Of a stretch of 64,000 nucleotides of DNA, positions 34,569 to 42,940 are shown piece by piece. Below the pieces are notes generated by a model, which searched no databases, was not told where the DNA came from, and was given only the letters and a program-made list of their open reading frames with translations. The translations under genes and the position numbers were made by a program. Each line of letters starts with the position of its first letter. Within the stretch, counting starts at the first letter, position 1. The stretch is from contig CAVUTD010000026.1 of NCBI GenBank assembly GCA_963744345.1, positions 62,001 through 126,000 of the forward strand, read 5' to 3'. The DNA is from DASTFP01 sp963744345 (GTDB lineage: Bacteria > Verrucomicrobiota > Verrucomicrobiia > Chthoniobacterales > Terrimicrobiaceae).

Positions 34569-36404
34569 CTAGGCCGCAACAGGCTCTTCCCGGTGGAATT
34601 GGAGCTGGTAAAGTTTGCGGTAGAGGCGCGACTTCTCGAGCAGAGTGGCATGCGGGCCAACGTCCACGACGCGGCCATGGGCCATCACAACGATGCTGTC
34701 GGAGTTCAAGATGGTGGAGAGGCGATGAGCGATGGCGATGACAGTGCGCCCGTGAGCGAGACGTTCAAGGGCTGCCTGGATCATGCGCTCTGATTCGGAA
34801 TCGAGCGCTGAGGTTGCTTCATCCAGCAGGAGCACGGGCGCGTTCTTCAGCAAGGCCCGCGCGATGGCGAGTCGCTGCTGTTGACCGCCGGAGAGGAGGC
34901 ATCCCTTATCGCCGACTACCGTGTCGTAACCCTCCGGCTGAGCAAGGATAAAATCGTGGGCGTAGGCCAGCTTTGCGGCAGCTTGGACCTCCGCTTCCGT
35001 GGCGTCGAGCCGCCCATAGCGGATGTTCTCATAGATCGTGTCGTGAAACAAAAACGTGTCCTGTGTCACGATCCCGATATGCTCGCGAAGCGACTGCTGC
35101 GTAACGCTCCGAAGATCACGCCCGTCAAGCTCGATAACCCCGCTTTGGGGGTCGTAGAAACGCAGGATGAGCGAGAGCATCGTCGTCTTTCCCGCGCCGC
35201 TCGCACCGACTAGCGCATATTGTTTGCCGGGCTCAAATTCCAAATGGATGTTCTGGAGCGCCTTTGCCTCCTGGCCGTACGAAAAACTAACATTGCGAAA
35301 GGTGATTCCACCACGGCACTCAGTGAGCACTGTTGCGGCGGAGGAGTCCTGAATGGCGGGCGTCAATTGCATGAGGTCGAACACGTTCGTCGCAGAGGCC
35401 AGGCACTTCTGCATGCGCAGGGGAATTCTGCTCAGAGACTTGAGCGGATTGTAGAGCAGAAAAATTCCTGAGCACAGCGCGATGAATTTCATGACGCTGA
35501 TGTTAAAATAGTAGACGTAAAATAGAGCCAGGACGATCCCGCATGCCGAAACGGACTCGATCAACGGCTGGACGATATCGGTGCTCCTGCGCACTCTCAG
35601 GCTATTCTGGCACTGGACTTCGCTTGATTTCTCGAACTGCTCGATCTGATAATCCTCGCGCGCAAAAGATTTGATCACGCGAACTCCCGCGAAGCTTTCC
35701 TGAAGGATTACGGCCATCGTGCCCGCCTCGTTTTCCTCAGCCTGACCTGCCTTTCGAACCTTCTTCCCGAAAATAATGACGGGAACTATGCAGATCGGAA
35801 ACAGCACCAGCGTCGTGAGGCTGAATCTCCAATCCATCGCCACCAGAACGCACACACCGACGATCACAGCAATGGGATCCTTGACGACATTCCCGGCAAT
35901 GGATGTGAGAGCGTTTTGCGCCATGCGCGTGTCATTGAGCACGCGCGAAATGAGTTTGCCCGACTTGGCTTTGTTGAAGAATTCGAGCGATTGAGAAATC
36001 AGATGGCGGAAGACTTGGGTGCGAAGATCCTGCAGCACGCGAAAGCTCACCCAAGCCATGCAGTAGCTGTTCAAAAACGAGAAGATGCCCCGCGCAATCA
36101 TCGCCACCGGGATAAGGAGGCTCACCCAGAAGACTCCTTCGATTCCCGGTCCGACATCCTGCGCGTTGCCGGGAAGGGGCATCCGGTAGATGTTTGACGA
36201 ACTAAGGCCTCCAGGAAAAATTTTCTCGCCGACAATCTTCACCACAAGAGGGAAAACTCCATTAAGCGCCCCGGCAGCTACGCCACAGATAAGTCCGAAA
36301 ATAAACTGAGTGCGGTAGGGTTTCATATACCCTCCAAGCTTCAGGTATGGTCTCCAGCTCTGCCGCAGCAGTTCAAAGAAGGGCAGTTGCTTTTTCTCGG
36401 CCAT
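34569..36404 (-). CDS. MsbA-like ABC exporter (permease fused to ATPase)
   Basis: A 611-residue half-transporter. The N-terminal 340 residues hold about six membrane helices (for example FIFGLICGVAAGALNGVFPL). The ATPase domain has Walker A GASGAGKTT, Q-loop VTQDTFLFHD, signature LSGGQQQRLAIARALL, Walker B VLLLDEATSALD and H-loop IAHRLST. The order and size fit MsbA/lipid or polysaccharide exporters. The prepilin peptidase and GmhA-like genes lie upstream on the same strand. The ATG at 36404 is used; a TTG three codons earlier is possible. Confidence 0.85.
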   Translation of the reverse strand: MAEKKQLPFFELLRQSWRPYLKLGGYMKPYRTQFIFGLICGVAAGALNGVFPLVVKIVGEKIFPGGLSSSNIYRMPLPGNAQDVGPGIEGVFWVSLLIPVAMIARGIFSFLNSYCMAWVSFRVLQDLRTQVFRHLISQSLEFFNKAKSGKLISRVLNDTRMAQNALTSIAGNVVKDPIAVIVGVCVLVAMDWRFSLTTLVLFPICIVPVIIFGKKVRKAGQAEENEAGTMAVILQESFAGVRVIKSFAREDYQIEQFEKSSEVQCQNSLRVRRSTDIVQPLIESVSACGIVLALFYVYYFNISVMKFIALCSGIFLLYNPLKSLSRIPLRMQKCLASATNVFDLMQLTPAIQDSSAATVLTECRGGITFRNVSFSYGQEAKALQNIHLEFEPGKQYALVGASGAGKTTMLSLILRFYDPQSGVIELDGRDLRSVTQQSLREHIGIVTQDTFLFHDTIYENIRYGRLDATEAEVQAAAKLAYAHDFILAQPEGYDTVVGDKGCLLSGGQQQRLAIARALLKNAPVLLLDEATSALDSESERMIQAALERLAHGRTVIAIAHRLSTILNSDSIVVMAHGRVVDVGPHATLLEKSRLYRKLYQLQFHREEPVAA

Positions 36405-36443
36405 CGCGTTCAACTCTTATACCATTTTCTGGAGCGCTCGAAT

Positions 36444-37526
36444 TTAAAATGCGCTTTCCGCGGGAATTCCAAAGTAGCTGGCCCAGATCTCCCTGCCAAA
36501 AAACAACCAAACGGTGGCTCCAAGGGCAAGAAAGGGGCCGAACGGGACTCGCGCACCGGTGCTATCCCGGGCGAGAGAAATGCCCGCCAAGGCGGCGACG
36601 CAGCCAAAGATTGAGGCGGCGCAAAGGCTAAAGAGGACCGCTTTCCATCCAAGAAAGGCGCCGATGGCGGCGATGAACTTCACATCCCCGAAGCCCATGG
36701 CCTCACGTGGAATCACAATGGCGCGGAGTGTCCCGCTAAGGGCCGCAACTTCTGCCAAGGGCGTTTCCTTGTTGGCAACGATCATCCTGTCGTGGCGAAA
36801 TCGAAGAACAGGAGCAGACTCGGCAAGGCTAACCCGACCGCACTCCAGCACGAGCTCATCGGACTCCCGAGCGAAAATGTCTTCCCAAGAAAGTGTTTCG
36901 TTTCCGATCTGCAGCGTCACCGCGTCTCCGTTCTGCTGCAGAGCAAAAGGCTCTTCTTTTTCGAAGCGATGCCGCTTGTTGCCAAACGCCAGTTTGCCGA
37001 GCTCCACGATGAGCCAAAGCAGACCAAAACCGAAGGCGGCGCCGGCGAGAGAAAAGCAAAGGGCTTCGACCCGCGACGATGTCTGCATAAGTTGGGGGAA
37101 GAGGACGCTCAAGAGAAGTCCCGCCGCCGTGCCTCCCCAGCTGATTTCATCCGGGATAATGAAGTGCTCGAGATCGATGAAAGCTGCTACCACCAACAAC
37201 GCGAGAAGAGCACAGTAGATCGGCGCGAGCGGAAGACCGTAGCGGTTCCATGCACAGACGAAAAGCGCCGCGGTGAGGCACTCGACCACCAAACACCGAA
37301 AAGGAATGCTCGCCTGGCAAGATGAACATTTCCCTCGCAAGACGATCCAGCTAAGAACGGGAACGTTCTCGTACCAGGCAATCGTCCGCTTACAGGAAGG
37401 GCAGAACGACCGACGCGGGTTGCTCAGCGAAATGCCGCGCGGCAATCGATAGATGCAGACGTTCAGGAATGAGCCAACAATTCCGCCGATCGCCGCTGCG
37501 GCGAGGGGAAAGATTAACCCCCTCAT
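36444..37526 (-). CDS. pilD: Prepilin peptidase (A24 family) with an insertion before the second active site
   Basis: Inner-membrane aspartic protease that cleaves and may N-methylate type IV pilins. The 360-residue protein opens MRGLIFPLAAAAIGGIVGSF. It has the zinc-type Cys pairs CPSC and CSSC (21 residues between) in the cytoplasmic loop, and active-site Asp in AFIDLEHFIIPDE and GFGDVKF. Between these lies an insert of roughly 90 residues (about FGNKRHRFEKEEPF to IVIPREAM), mostly hydrophilic and strand-like, which ordinary PilD/GspO lacks. The start overlaps the GmhA stop by ATGA. It would process pilins for the PilT system at 6.6-8.8 kb. Confidence 0.87.
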   Translation of the reverse strand: MRGLIFPLAAAAIGGIVGSFLNVCIYRLPRGISLSNPRRSFCPSCKRTIAWYENVPVLSWIVLRGKCSSCQASIPFRCLVVECLTAALFVCAWNRYGLPLAPIYCALLALLVVAAFIDLEHFIIPDEISWGGTAAGLLLSVLFPQLMQTSSRVEALCFSLAGAAFGFGLLWLIVELGKLAFGNKRHRFEKEEPFALQQNGDAVTLQIGNETLSWEDIFARESDELVLECGRVSLAESAPVLRFRHDRMIVANKETPLAEVAALSGTLRAIVIPREAMGFGDVKFIAAIGAFLGWKAVLFSLCAASIFGCVAALAGISLARDSTGARVPFGPFLALGATVWLFFGREIWASYFGIPAESAF

Positions 37527-38173
37527 TCCTTTGCGAGTGCCGACTCGACGATCTCGCAAAGGACGTGGAGGAGAAACTTATGGGCCTCCTGAATGCGTGC
37601 GGTTGACCCGGAATCGACAGTTAGTTCGATGTCGGCGGCGCCTGCCGTGAAGCCACCGCCCTTTCCCAGCAACGCGATGCTCTTCGCCTGGTGGCGGCGC
37701 GCTTCCTCGATGGCAGAGAGCACATTGCGCGATTTGCCGCTGGTAGATAATGCGATGAGCACGTCGCCGGGTTTGGCAAACGCCCACACCTGTCGCGAAA
37801 AAATATCCTGGAAACCATAGTCGTTTCCAATCGCGGTGAGGAGTCCGCCATCGGTGCTCAGGGCCATTGCGGGATAGGGACGCCGGTCCTCCTTGAAGCG
37901 GCAGGTGAATTCCGTGGCGATATGGGCGCTGTCAGCCGCGCTTCCGCCATTACCACAAATGAGCAGCTTGCACCCGCTCTTGAGGCACTGCACAACGGTG
38001 TCGACCGCTTGGGAGAAGTCCCCCTCAATATGGCGGAGAGTCTCGAACGTCTCGAGAGCCTCATTGAGCGAAGTTTGGAATGGCGTCAGGCGGCCGGCGG
38101 TTGCGGTGCTAGGCACAGGGCGGAAGTCTTGGTTGATAGCTTCTTTTAGAGTTGGCCAGTCTGCAATGTCCAT
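37523..38173 (-). CDS. gmhA: SIS-domain phosphoheptose isomerase-like protein
   Basis: A 216-residue sugar-isomerase (SIS) protein of the GmhA/DiaA group. Visible motifs are LLICGNGGSAADSAHIATEF (sugar-phosphate binding), ALSTDGGLLTAIGNDYGF, LIALSTSGKSRNVLSAI and the C-terminal ARIQEAHKFLLHVLCE. These match sedoheptulose-7-phosphate isomerase, which starts the heptose branch for LPS or surface glycans; a DiaA-like regulatory role is possible. It overlaps the prepilin peptidase start by 4 bases. A 310-base gene-free stretch lies upstream. Confidence 0.82.
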   Translation of the reverse strand: MDIADWPTLKEAINQDFRPVPSTATAGRLTPFQTSLNEALETFETLRHIEGDFSQAVDTVVQCLKSGCKLLICGNGGSAADSAHIATEFTCRFKEDRRPYPAMALSTDGGLLTAIGNDYGFQDIFSRQVWAFAKPGDVLIALSTSGKSRNVLSAIEEARRHQAKSIALLGKGGGFTAGAADIELTVDSGSTARIQEAHKFLLHVLCEIVESALAKE

Positions 38174-38483
38174 TTCACATACGGGGTGCAGATAGTTGCC
38201 GGGGTCGCGAAGCGCGCCTGGCGTTCGGCACGATTTTTTAAGCTACCAATGCAGTCCGCCCCGATCGGGAGCAGCGGAACGCCAACGCGCTTGGCGGATT
38301 GTCGCCGTTTCAACGATGCCCCGCAACATTGCTTACCCCAGGCCGGAGTTGCTGTAGAATTTCTTGCACATTCACAACTATTCTGGTGTCCATCCGCCGA
38401 AGGAACTCGATTGCCAAGGCGCGCTGGAGTCAAGCACGGCGAGAATTTGACATGAGGCGGCAAAGCCGCTTGTATCCCGCGCA
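38174..38483. other. Intergenic stretch without recognised gene
   Basis: Lies between divergent gmhA and the lipoprotein gene and probably holds both promoters. Open frames here are short and resemble nothing known. I looked for a small structured RNA around the AGCAGC at 38268-38273 but could not fold a convincing one. Confidence 0.5.
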
Positions 38484-38996
38484 ATGAGGACATCCCTCGC
38501 ATTCGCCTTATTATCACTCGTCTTGTCTTCTTGCTCTGCGCCGCAAGGGCCCGCCACCAAGCTCGAGAAGGCGGGCGTGCTGCCTTTGGAACTTAACGAC
38601 AACTATCAGTTTCGCAAAATCCAGCTTAATATCTTCGATGAGGATCTGGATCCGCTCACGCAAAGCGAACCAGTTCTTTTCGAACGGGAGCGTATTGTAT
38701 GGGGCGCCGTAGATCGCAACCAACGCGAACGCCGATATGGAAACTATTTTACTTTCTTTTGGCGCACCTCCGAGCGCAGTGATGTCACCGTTCGCCTCGA
38801 GTATCGGCTGGCCGCTCTAGCCAATCACGTTATGGCTGTGGAGCGTTACTATCCTGAGGCGAAAGGCTCTTACATTTCGGAGTTCAACACGGCGGGCGAT
38901 GAGTTTCTGGAGTTCGGCCGCGTGACCTCCTGGCGCGTTCTCCTGATCGTCAACGGGAGGATCGTGGCGCTGAGGCAATCGTTTATGTGGCGCTAA
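38484..38996 (+). CDS. Putative lipoprotein, unknown family
   Basis: 170 residues. The N-terminus MRTSLAFALLSLVLSSCSAP is a lipoprotein signal with the lipobox Cys at residue 17. The mature part is mixed alpha/beta, with segments such as YGNYFTFFWRTSERSDVTVR and VTSWRVLLIVNGRIVALRQS that suggest strands of a small beta-sandwich. No family recognised. It is followed by the STAS gene 55 bases downstream on the same strand. Confidence 0.62.
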   Translation: MRTSLAFALLSLVLSSCSAPQGPATKLEKAGVLPLELNDNYQFRKIQLNIFDEDLDPLTQSEPVLFERERIVWGAVDRNQRERRYGNYFTFFWRTSERSDVTVRLEYRLAALANHVMAVERYYPEAKGSYISEFNTAGDEFLEFGRVTSWRVLLIVNGRIVALRQSFMWR

Positions 38997-39051
38997 TGAG
39001 GGGGAGGTATTTGACAGCCGTCGCTGGTCTGGGATAGTTTCCCACACCAGA

Positions 39052-39585
39052 GTGAACACGACATCGTCTGTACTTGTCGGCTGCGTTGACCGAGCCGTTT
39101 GGGTAAAAGTGGAGGGCCGGGGAACGTTCCAGAATAGCGCGGGTCTGAAGGAATTTGTGAAGCAAATGATCCAGCGCGGATACAGGGATTTTGTGGTCGA
39201 CTTGCGCGATTGTGAGCAGATGGATTCAACCTTCATGGGAACCCTCGCCGGAGTCGCTCTTCGCCTTCGAGAACTCGGGCAGGGAGGCTTGCACACGATT
39301 AACGTCAATGATCGCAATGCGGGCCTGCTCAGCAGCCTCGGCTTGGATCAGCTCTTCCATGTGGAGGGCGTAGGATCTAGTGTCGAAAGTCAGCCCGAGA
39401 AGCTGGAACTTCGCGAGGCCAAGCCGGAGAAAGCTGGAAAGAAGGAGCATCAGCAGAATGTGCTCGAAGCTCACGAGGCTCTCGTGCGAGTGGATGCTGC
39501 CAATGAGGTGAAGTTCAAGGATGTCCTCGAATATATGCGGCATGAGCTGAACGTGTCCGATTCTCAGAGGGCTCTGGATCACTAG
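39052..39585 (+). CDS. STAS-domain anti-sigma-factor antagonist with long C-terminal tail
   Basis: A SpoIIAA/RsbV-like partner-switch protein. The STAS core (residues about 8-105) contains DFVVDLRDCEQMDSTFMGTL with the phosphorylatable Ser at residue 59, and INVNDRNAGLLSSLGLDQLF. An extra 70-residue charged helical tail (LEAHEALVRVDAANEVKFKD region) is longer than usual. It begins at GTG 39052. The SpoIIE-type phosphatase gene follows after 22 bases and is the likely dephosphorylating partner. No anti-sigma kinase gene is adjacent. Confidence 0.8.
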   Translation: MNTTSSVLVGCVDRAVWVKVEGRGTFQNSAGLKEFVKQMIQRGYRDFVVDLRDCEQMDSTFMGTLAGVALRLRELGQGGLHTINVNDRNAGLLSSLGLDQLFHVEGVGSSVESQPEKLELREAKPEKAGKKEHQQNVLEAHEALVRVDAANEVKFKDVLEYMRHELNVSDSQRALDH

Positions 39586-39607
39586 CGTTCTGCCTTTATG
39601 CGTCCCT

Positions 39608-41035
39608 ATGTGGACATACATCTTCCTTGCGCTGTTCTTCGGCACTTTCCTGGCACTTCTGGTAGTGCTGAATACCTTCACGCGGCGCATCAGCGAGCTC
39701 GAACGTCGGCGGGCTGACCTTCAGGTCGAAGAGGATCGCGTCTTTGATTTTCTGCACGGCTTAGGAGAGGCGTTTTCCGAGGGGGTTCGATCCACCGAGC
39801 TTCACCGCCTTATCGTTGAGAGCGCGATTCGAATCTTAAACGCTCACGGTGGTGCCCTGTACCTAATGGACAAGACTGAACCTGTTTTGGTGCCGGCATT
39901 TATCTCCAAGGGCTGTCCCGCCCTCATCAAGGTGCCCCCCCATATCCTGGACCAGGCGGTCGGTAATCACATCGCTCTGGAAAGCTATTTGCGGCTGAGC
40001 TCCATCCGACGCGGCGAAGGGATCGTTGGAGCCGCCCTGAATGGAGATCACTCGCGCCTTTATTCCGAGGAAGACCTTGCTTATGCCCTTTCGCCGAGCG
40101 GTCTCATGGCTCATTCCGCAATCGTCGGACCGCTGGCTTATCGCCGAAAACTTCTGGGCGTTCTCGGCCTCGCCAACGGCCCCGTGAGTACGCCATTTTC
40201 CGACAAGGATGTCACTGTCTTTAAGACGATTGCCGAGCAGTCCGCTTTTGCCCTTTACAATGAAGCGATCTATCTCGAAGCGGGGGAGAAAAAGCGAATG
40301 GATCACGATCTGGAGATCGCCCGGGAAATCCAGGCCATTCTTCTGCCCTCTTCTCCGCCGCGAGTGACTGGTTATGAACTCAGCGGTATTAACGTGCCGG
40401 CGCGCCAGGTGAGCGGGGATTATTACGACTATATCCAAGTGGATGAGCGTCGCGTTGGAGTTGCCATCGCCGATGTCTCTGGGAAAGGAGTCCCGGCCTC
40501 ATTGATCATGGCCATGGGCCGCAGTGTTATCCGGAGCGAGGCGGTCGGCAAGGTCTCAGCTGCCGAGGTCCTTCGTCGCGTGAATCACCAGCTGTATCCC
40601 GACATCAAGGAGGACATGTTTATTAGCATGGCGTATCTGATACTTGACAAGGAGAGCAGCCATGTGACTCTCGCGCGTGCCGGGCACGATGCGCCACTCT
40701 TGTACAGGGCAGCTCACCAAAGAGTCGAAAAGCTCACGCCAAAAGGCATGGCGCTCGGCATTGACAGCGGTGAAGTCTTCAATAGAGTCACCGCCGATTT
40801 CTCCTTTGAATTGGCCAACGATGACTGCCTATTACTCTATACCGATGGGGCGACGGAAGCTCTCGATGAAGAGGGGATGGAGTTTGGACTTCCCCGCCTC
40901 GTGCAGGCTTTCCAATCCAGCGCCGCGCAAGGCGCCACTGGTATCATAAAGCGGCTTACCGAAGAGGTGAAACATTTTGCGGGGAATTTTCCTCAGCACG
41001 ACGACATTACAATGATTGCGATCTGTAAACGATGA
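39608..41035 (+). CDS. SpoIIE/RsbU-type serine phosphatase with GAF domain
   Basis: 475 residues. A single N-terminal membrane helix (MWTYIFLALFFGTFLALLVV) leads through a coiled coil into a GAF domain (about residues 55-215). The PP2C-like SpoIIE domain has GDYYDYIQVDERRVGVAIAD, VSGKGVPASLIMA, LARAGHDAPLLYR, LYTDGATEAL and QHDDITMIAI, with the metal-binding Asp residues present. It probably dephosphorylates the STAS protein encoded just upstream, releasing a sigma factor. The last codons overlap the grpE start as ATGA. Confidence 0.87.
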   Translation: MWTYIFLALFFGTFLALLVVLNTFTRRISELERRRADLQVEEDRVFDFLHGLGEAFSEGVRSTELHRLIVESAIRILNAHGGALYLMDKTEPVLVPAFISKGCPALIKVPPHILDQAVGNHIALESYLRLSSIRRGEGIVGAALNGDHSRLYSEEDLAYALSPSGLMAHSAIVGPLAYRRKLLGVLGLANGPVSTPFSDKDVTVFKTIAEQSAFALYNEAIYLEAGEKKRMDHDLEIAREIQAILLPSSPPRVTGYELSGINVPARQVSGDYYDYIQVDERRVGVAIADVSGKGVPASLIMAMGRSVIRSEAVGKVSAAEVLRRVNHQLYPDIKEDMFISMAYLILDKESSHVTLARAGHDAPLLYRAAHQRVEKLTPKGMALGIDSGEVFNRVTADFSFELANDDCLLLYTDGATEALDEEGMEFGLPRLVQAFQSSAAQGATGIIKRLTEEVKHFAGNFPQHDDITMIAICKR

Positions 41036-41586
41036 ATAGCCAACCAGACGTGGGATCCGAGAGCGAGGCAGAACCGGTTGATGATACGCAGGCGCTTGGC
41101 GGTGACGTGATTGCCGGCTCGGAGCCGAAGTCCGAACCCGATCTAGCAAGAGAGCTTGAAAAGTACAAGGATGCCGCTCTCCGTGCGCGAGCCGAGCTCG
41201 ACAACTATCGAAAGCGTGTCGCACGGGAGAAAGAAGATGCCATCCGCTACGCGAACAACTCGCTTCTCGAGAGTCTCTTACCCATTCTGGACAATTTCGA
41301 CCTTGGCCTTGAAGCTGCGAAGAGTGCCCCCGAAGCGTCTGGAATCGTCCAGGGGTTGGAGATGGTGCGAAGACAACTGGAAGATTTTCTTCGTAACCAT
41401 GGGGTCGAAGTTGTGGATGCCGTTGGGGACCGGTTTGATCCAAACCTTCACGAAGCCGTGGCTCATGAGTCGAGTCCCGACGTCGCTGATGGCGCGGTGG
41501 TCCGGCAGCTTCGCAAAGGTTTCAAATTAAAGGAGCGTTTGCTTAGGCCCGCTAGCGTCGTCGTTTCGAAGGGCCCGCCCGCTTGA
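41032..41586 (+). CDS. grpE: Nucleotide exchange factor GrpE
   Basis: Exchanges ADP for ATP on DnaK. 184 residues: an acidic disordered start, a long coiled coil (ALRARAELDNYRKRVAREKE) and the beta domain with VVDAVGDRFDPNLHEAVAHE and VRQLRKGFKLKERLLRPASV, the GrpE signature. It overlaps both neighbours (ATGA with the SpoIIE phosphatase, TGATG with dnaJ), so translation is coupled. dnaK is not in the window. Confidence 0.94.
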   Translation: MNSQPDVGSESEAEPVDDTQALGGDVIAGSEPKSEPDLARELEKYKDAALRARAELDNYRKRVAREKEDAIRYANNSLLESLLPILDNFDLGLEAAKSAPEASGIVQGLEMVRRQLEDFLRNHGVEVVDAVGDRFDPNLHEAVAHESSPDVADGAVVRQLRKGFKLKERLLRPASVVVSKGPPA

Positions 41587-42719
41587 TGACCAGGAAACGC
41601 GACTATTACGAAGTGCTCGGTGTCGAGCGGGATGCAACCGAGGAAGATATCAAACGGGCATATCGCAAGCTGGCCGTAAAGTTCCATCCTGACAAAAATC
41701 CGGGTGATCAGGCGGCCGAGGAGCGCTTCAAGGAACTCGGCGAAGCGTATGAAGCCTTGAGCGATTCACAGAAGCGCGCCGCTTACGATCGCTATGGTCA
41801 TGCGGCATTCCAACAGGGTGGCGGTCCCGGTGGCGGTTTCCACGACCCCTTCGATCTGTTTCGCGAAGTATTTGGCAGCGCTGGCGGCGCCGGTGGAATT
41901 TTTGAACACTTCTTCGGCGGCGGGCAAACTGACGGTTCGGGACGCCAGCGGGGCTCCGATTTGCGCTATGATATGCAAATTAGCCTGGAGGAAGCGGCCA
42001 CGGGGTGTGAAAAAGAAATCGAGATTCGGAAACTGGATGTTTGCGACACTTGTGAAGGCTCCGGAGCCCAAAAGGGTTCTCGTGCAGTCACGTGCTCGGT
42101 CTGTCGGGGGCGCGGTCAAGTCGTCTCTTCGCGCGGATTTTTCCAGGTTGCGCAAACATGCCCAAACTGCCAAGGCACGGGCCGGGTGATCGAGAAACCG
42201 TGCCGCACCTGTCAGGGAGACGGCCGTTTGGAGCGGACATCACGGGTGAAGTTGAAAGTGCCGCCTGGAATCGACGAGGCTGCACGGTTGCGCAGTGCGG
42301 GGGGAGGGGAGGCTGGTTTGCGCAATGGAAGTCCGGGCGACCTCTACGTGGTGATTCACATCAAGGAACATTCGATCTTTCAACGGGACGGGATGGACCT
42401 GCATTGCGAAATGCCGATTCCCTTCTCTATCGCGGCGCTCGGCGGAGAAGTTCGTGTGCCCACCCTTAGTGGAGCGGTGAACTTGAAAATTCCTTCCGGT
42501 ACTCAGAGCGGCAGCGTGTTTCGAGTGCGCGGGCAAGGCATGCCCGCGCTGCACAGCTCCAGCCGTGGCGATATCTTGGCGCGAGTGCAAGTGGAGGTAC
42601 CCACGAGACTGAATGCGGAGCAGCGCAAGGCTCTCGAGCACTTCGCTCAACTCTGCGGAGAGGAAAACACTCCCCTGCAAAAGAGCTTCACAGAGCGATT
42701 AAGAGATCTCTTCAGCTAA
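41586..42719 (+). CDS. dnaJ: Chaperone DnaJ
   Basis: 377-residue type I J-protein. The J domain has HPD at residues 34-36. A Gly/Phe-rich linker contains GGGPGGGFHDPFDLF. Four zinc repeats (CDTCEGSG, CSVCRGRG, CPNCQGTG, CRTCQGDG) are followed by the C-terminal substrate-binding domains. Stimulates DnaK ATPase and delivers clients. The ATG at 41586 overlaps the grpE stop; a TTG one codon earlier is also in frame. Confidence 0.95.
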   Translation: MTRKRDYYEVLGVERDATEEDIKRAYRKLAVKFHPDKNPGDQAAEERFKELGEAYEALSDSQKRAAYDRYGHAAFQQGGGPGGGFHDPFDLFREVFGSAGGAGGIFEHFFGGGQTDGSGRQRGSDLRYDMQISLEEAATGCEKEIEIRKLDVCDTCEGSGAQKGSRAVTCSVCRGRGQVVSSRGFFQVAQTCPNCQGTGRVIEKPCRTCQGDGRLERTSRVKLKVPPGIDEAARLRSAGGGEAGLRNGSPGDLYVVIHIKEHSIFQRDGMDLHCEMPIPFSIAALGGEVRVPTLSGAVNLKIPSGTQSGSVFRVRGQGMPALHSSSRGDILARVQVEVPTRLNAEQRKALEHFAQLCGEENTPLQKSFTERLRDLFS

Positions 42720-42807
42720 CAGGTTTTGGAAAATAGGCCTCTGCCGCAGCTTGCGTGCGCAATAGAACGCCTCGCAGAAGGGCGGGAGTTTTGCGCGCGA
42801 CGCAAAA

Positions 42808-42927
42808 TCATGAGCCACTTTCTTTTGACCATTCAACGCCTGGCGGTGGTTCGGCGGTGATCCGAAAAGTCCCCTTCGCGACGTCAATCGAGTAGCCATA
42901 CGCCAGAGGCTTTCCCCGATTTTCCAC
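42808..42927 (-). CDS. Possible small protein (39 residues), doubtful
   Basis: Begins at a GTG and reads VENRGKPLAYGYSIDVAKGT in its first half, then FRITAEPPPGVEWSKESGS. The composition looks protein-like, unlike other frames in this 220-base gap between dnaJ and nnrDE, but I recognise no family. It may be the remnant of a longer gene, because protein-like sequence continues in another frame toward 42720. Confidence 0.2.
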   Translation of the reverse strand: MENRGKPLAYGYSIDVAKGTFRITAEPPPGVEWSKESGS

Positions 42928-42940
42928 ACATCGCCGAAAT

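Noticed and set aside
36514..37218. A 234-codon plus-strand open frame
   Set aside because: Antisense to the prepilin peptidase gene, Ser/Arg/Ala-rich and without recognisable motifs.
38240..38310. An SRP-RNA-like AGCAGC patch
   Set aside because: The characteristic paired internal loop is missing; I could not fold it.
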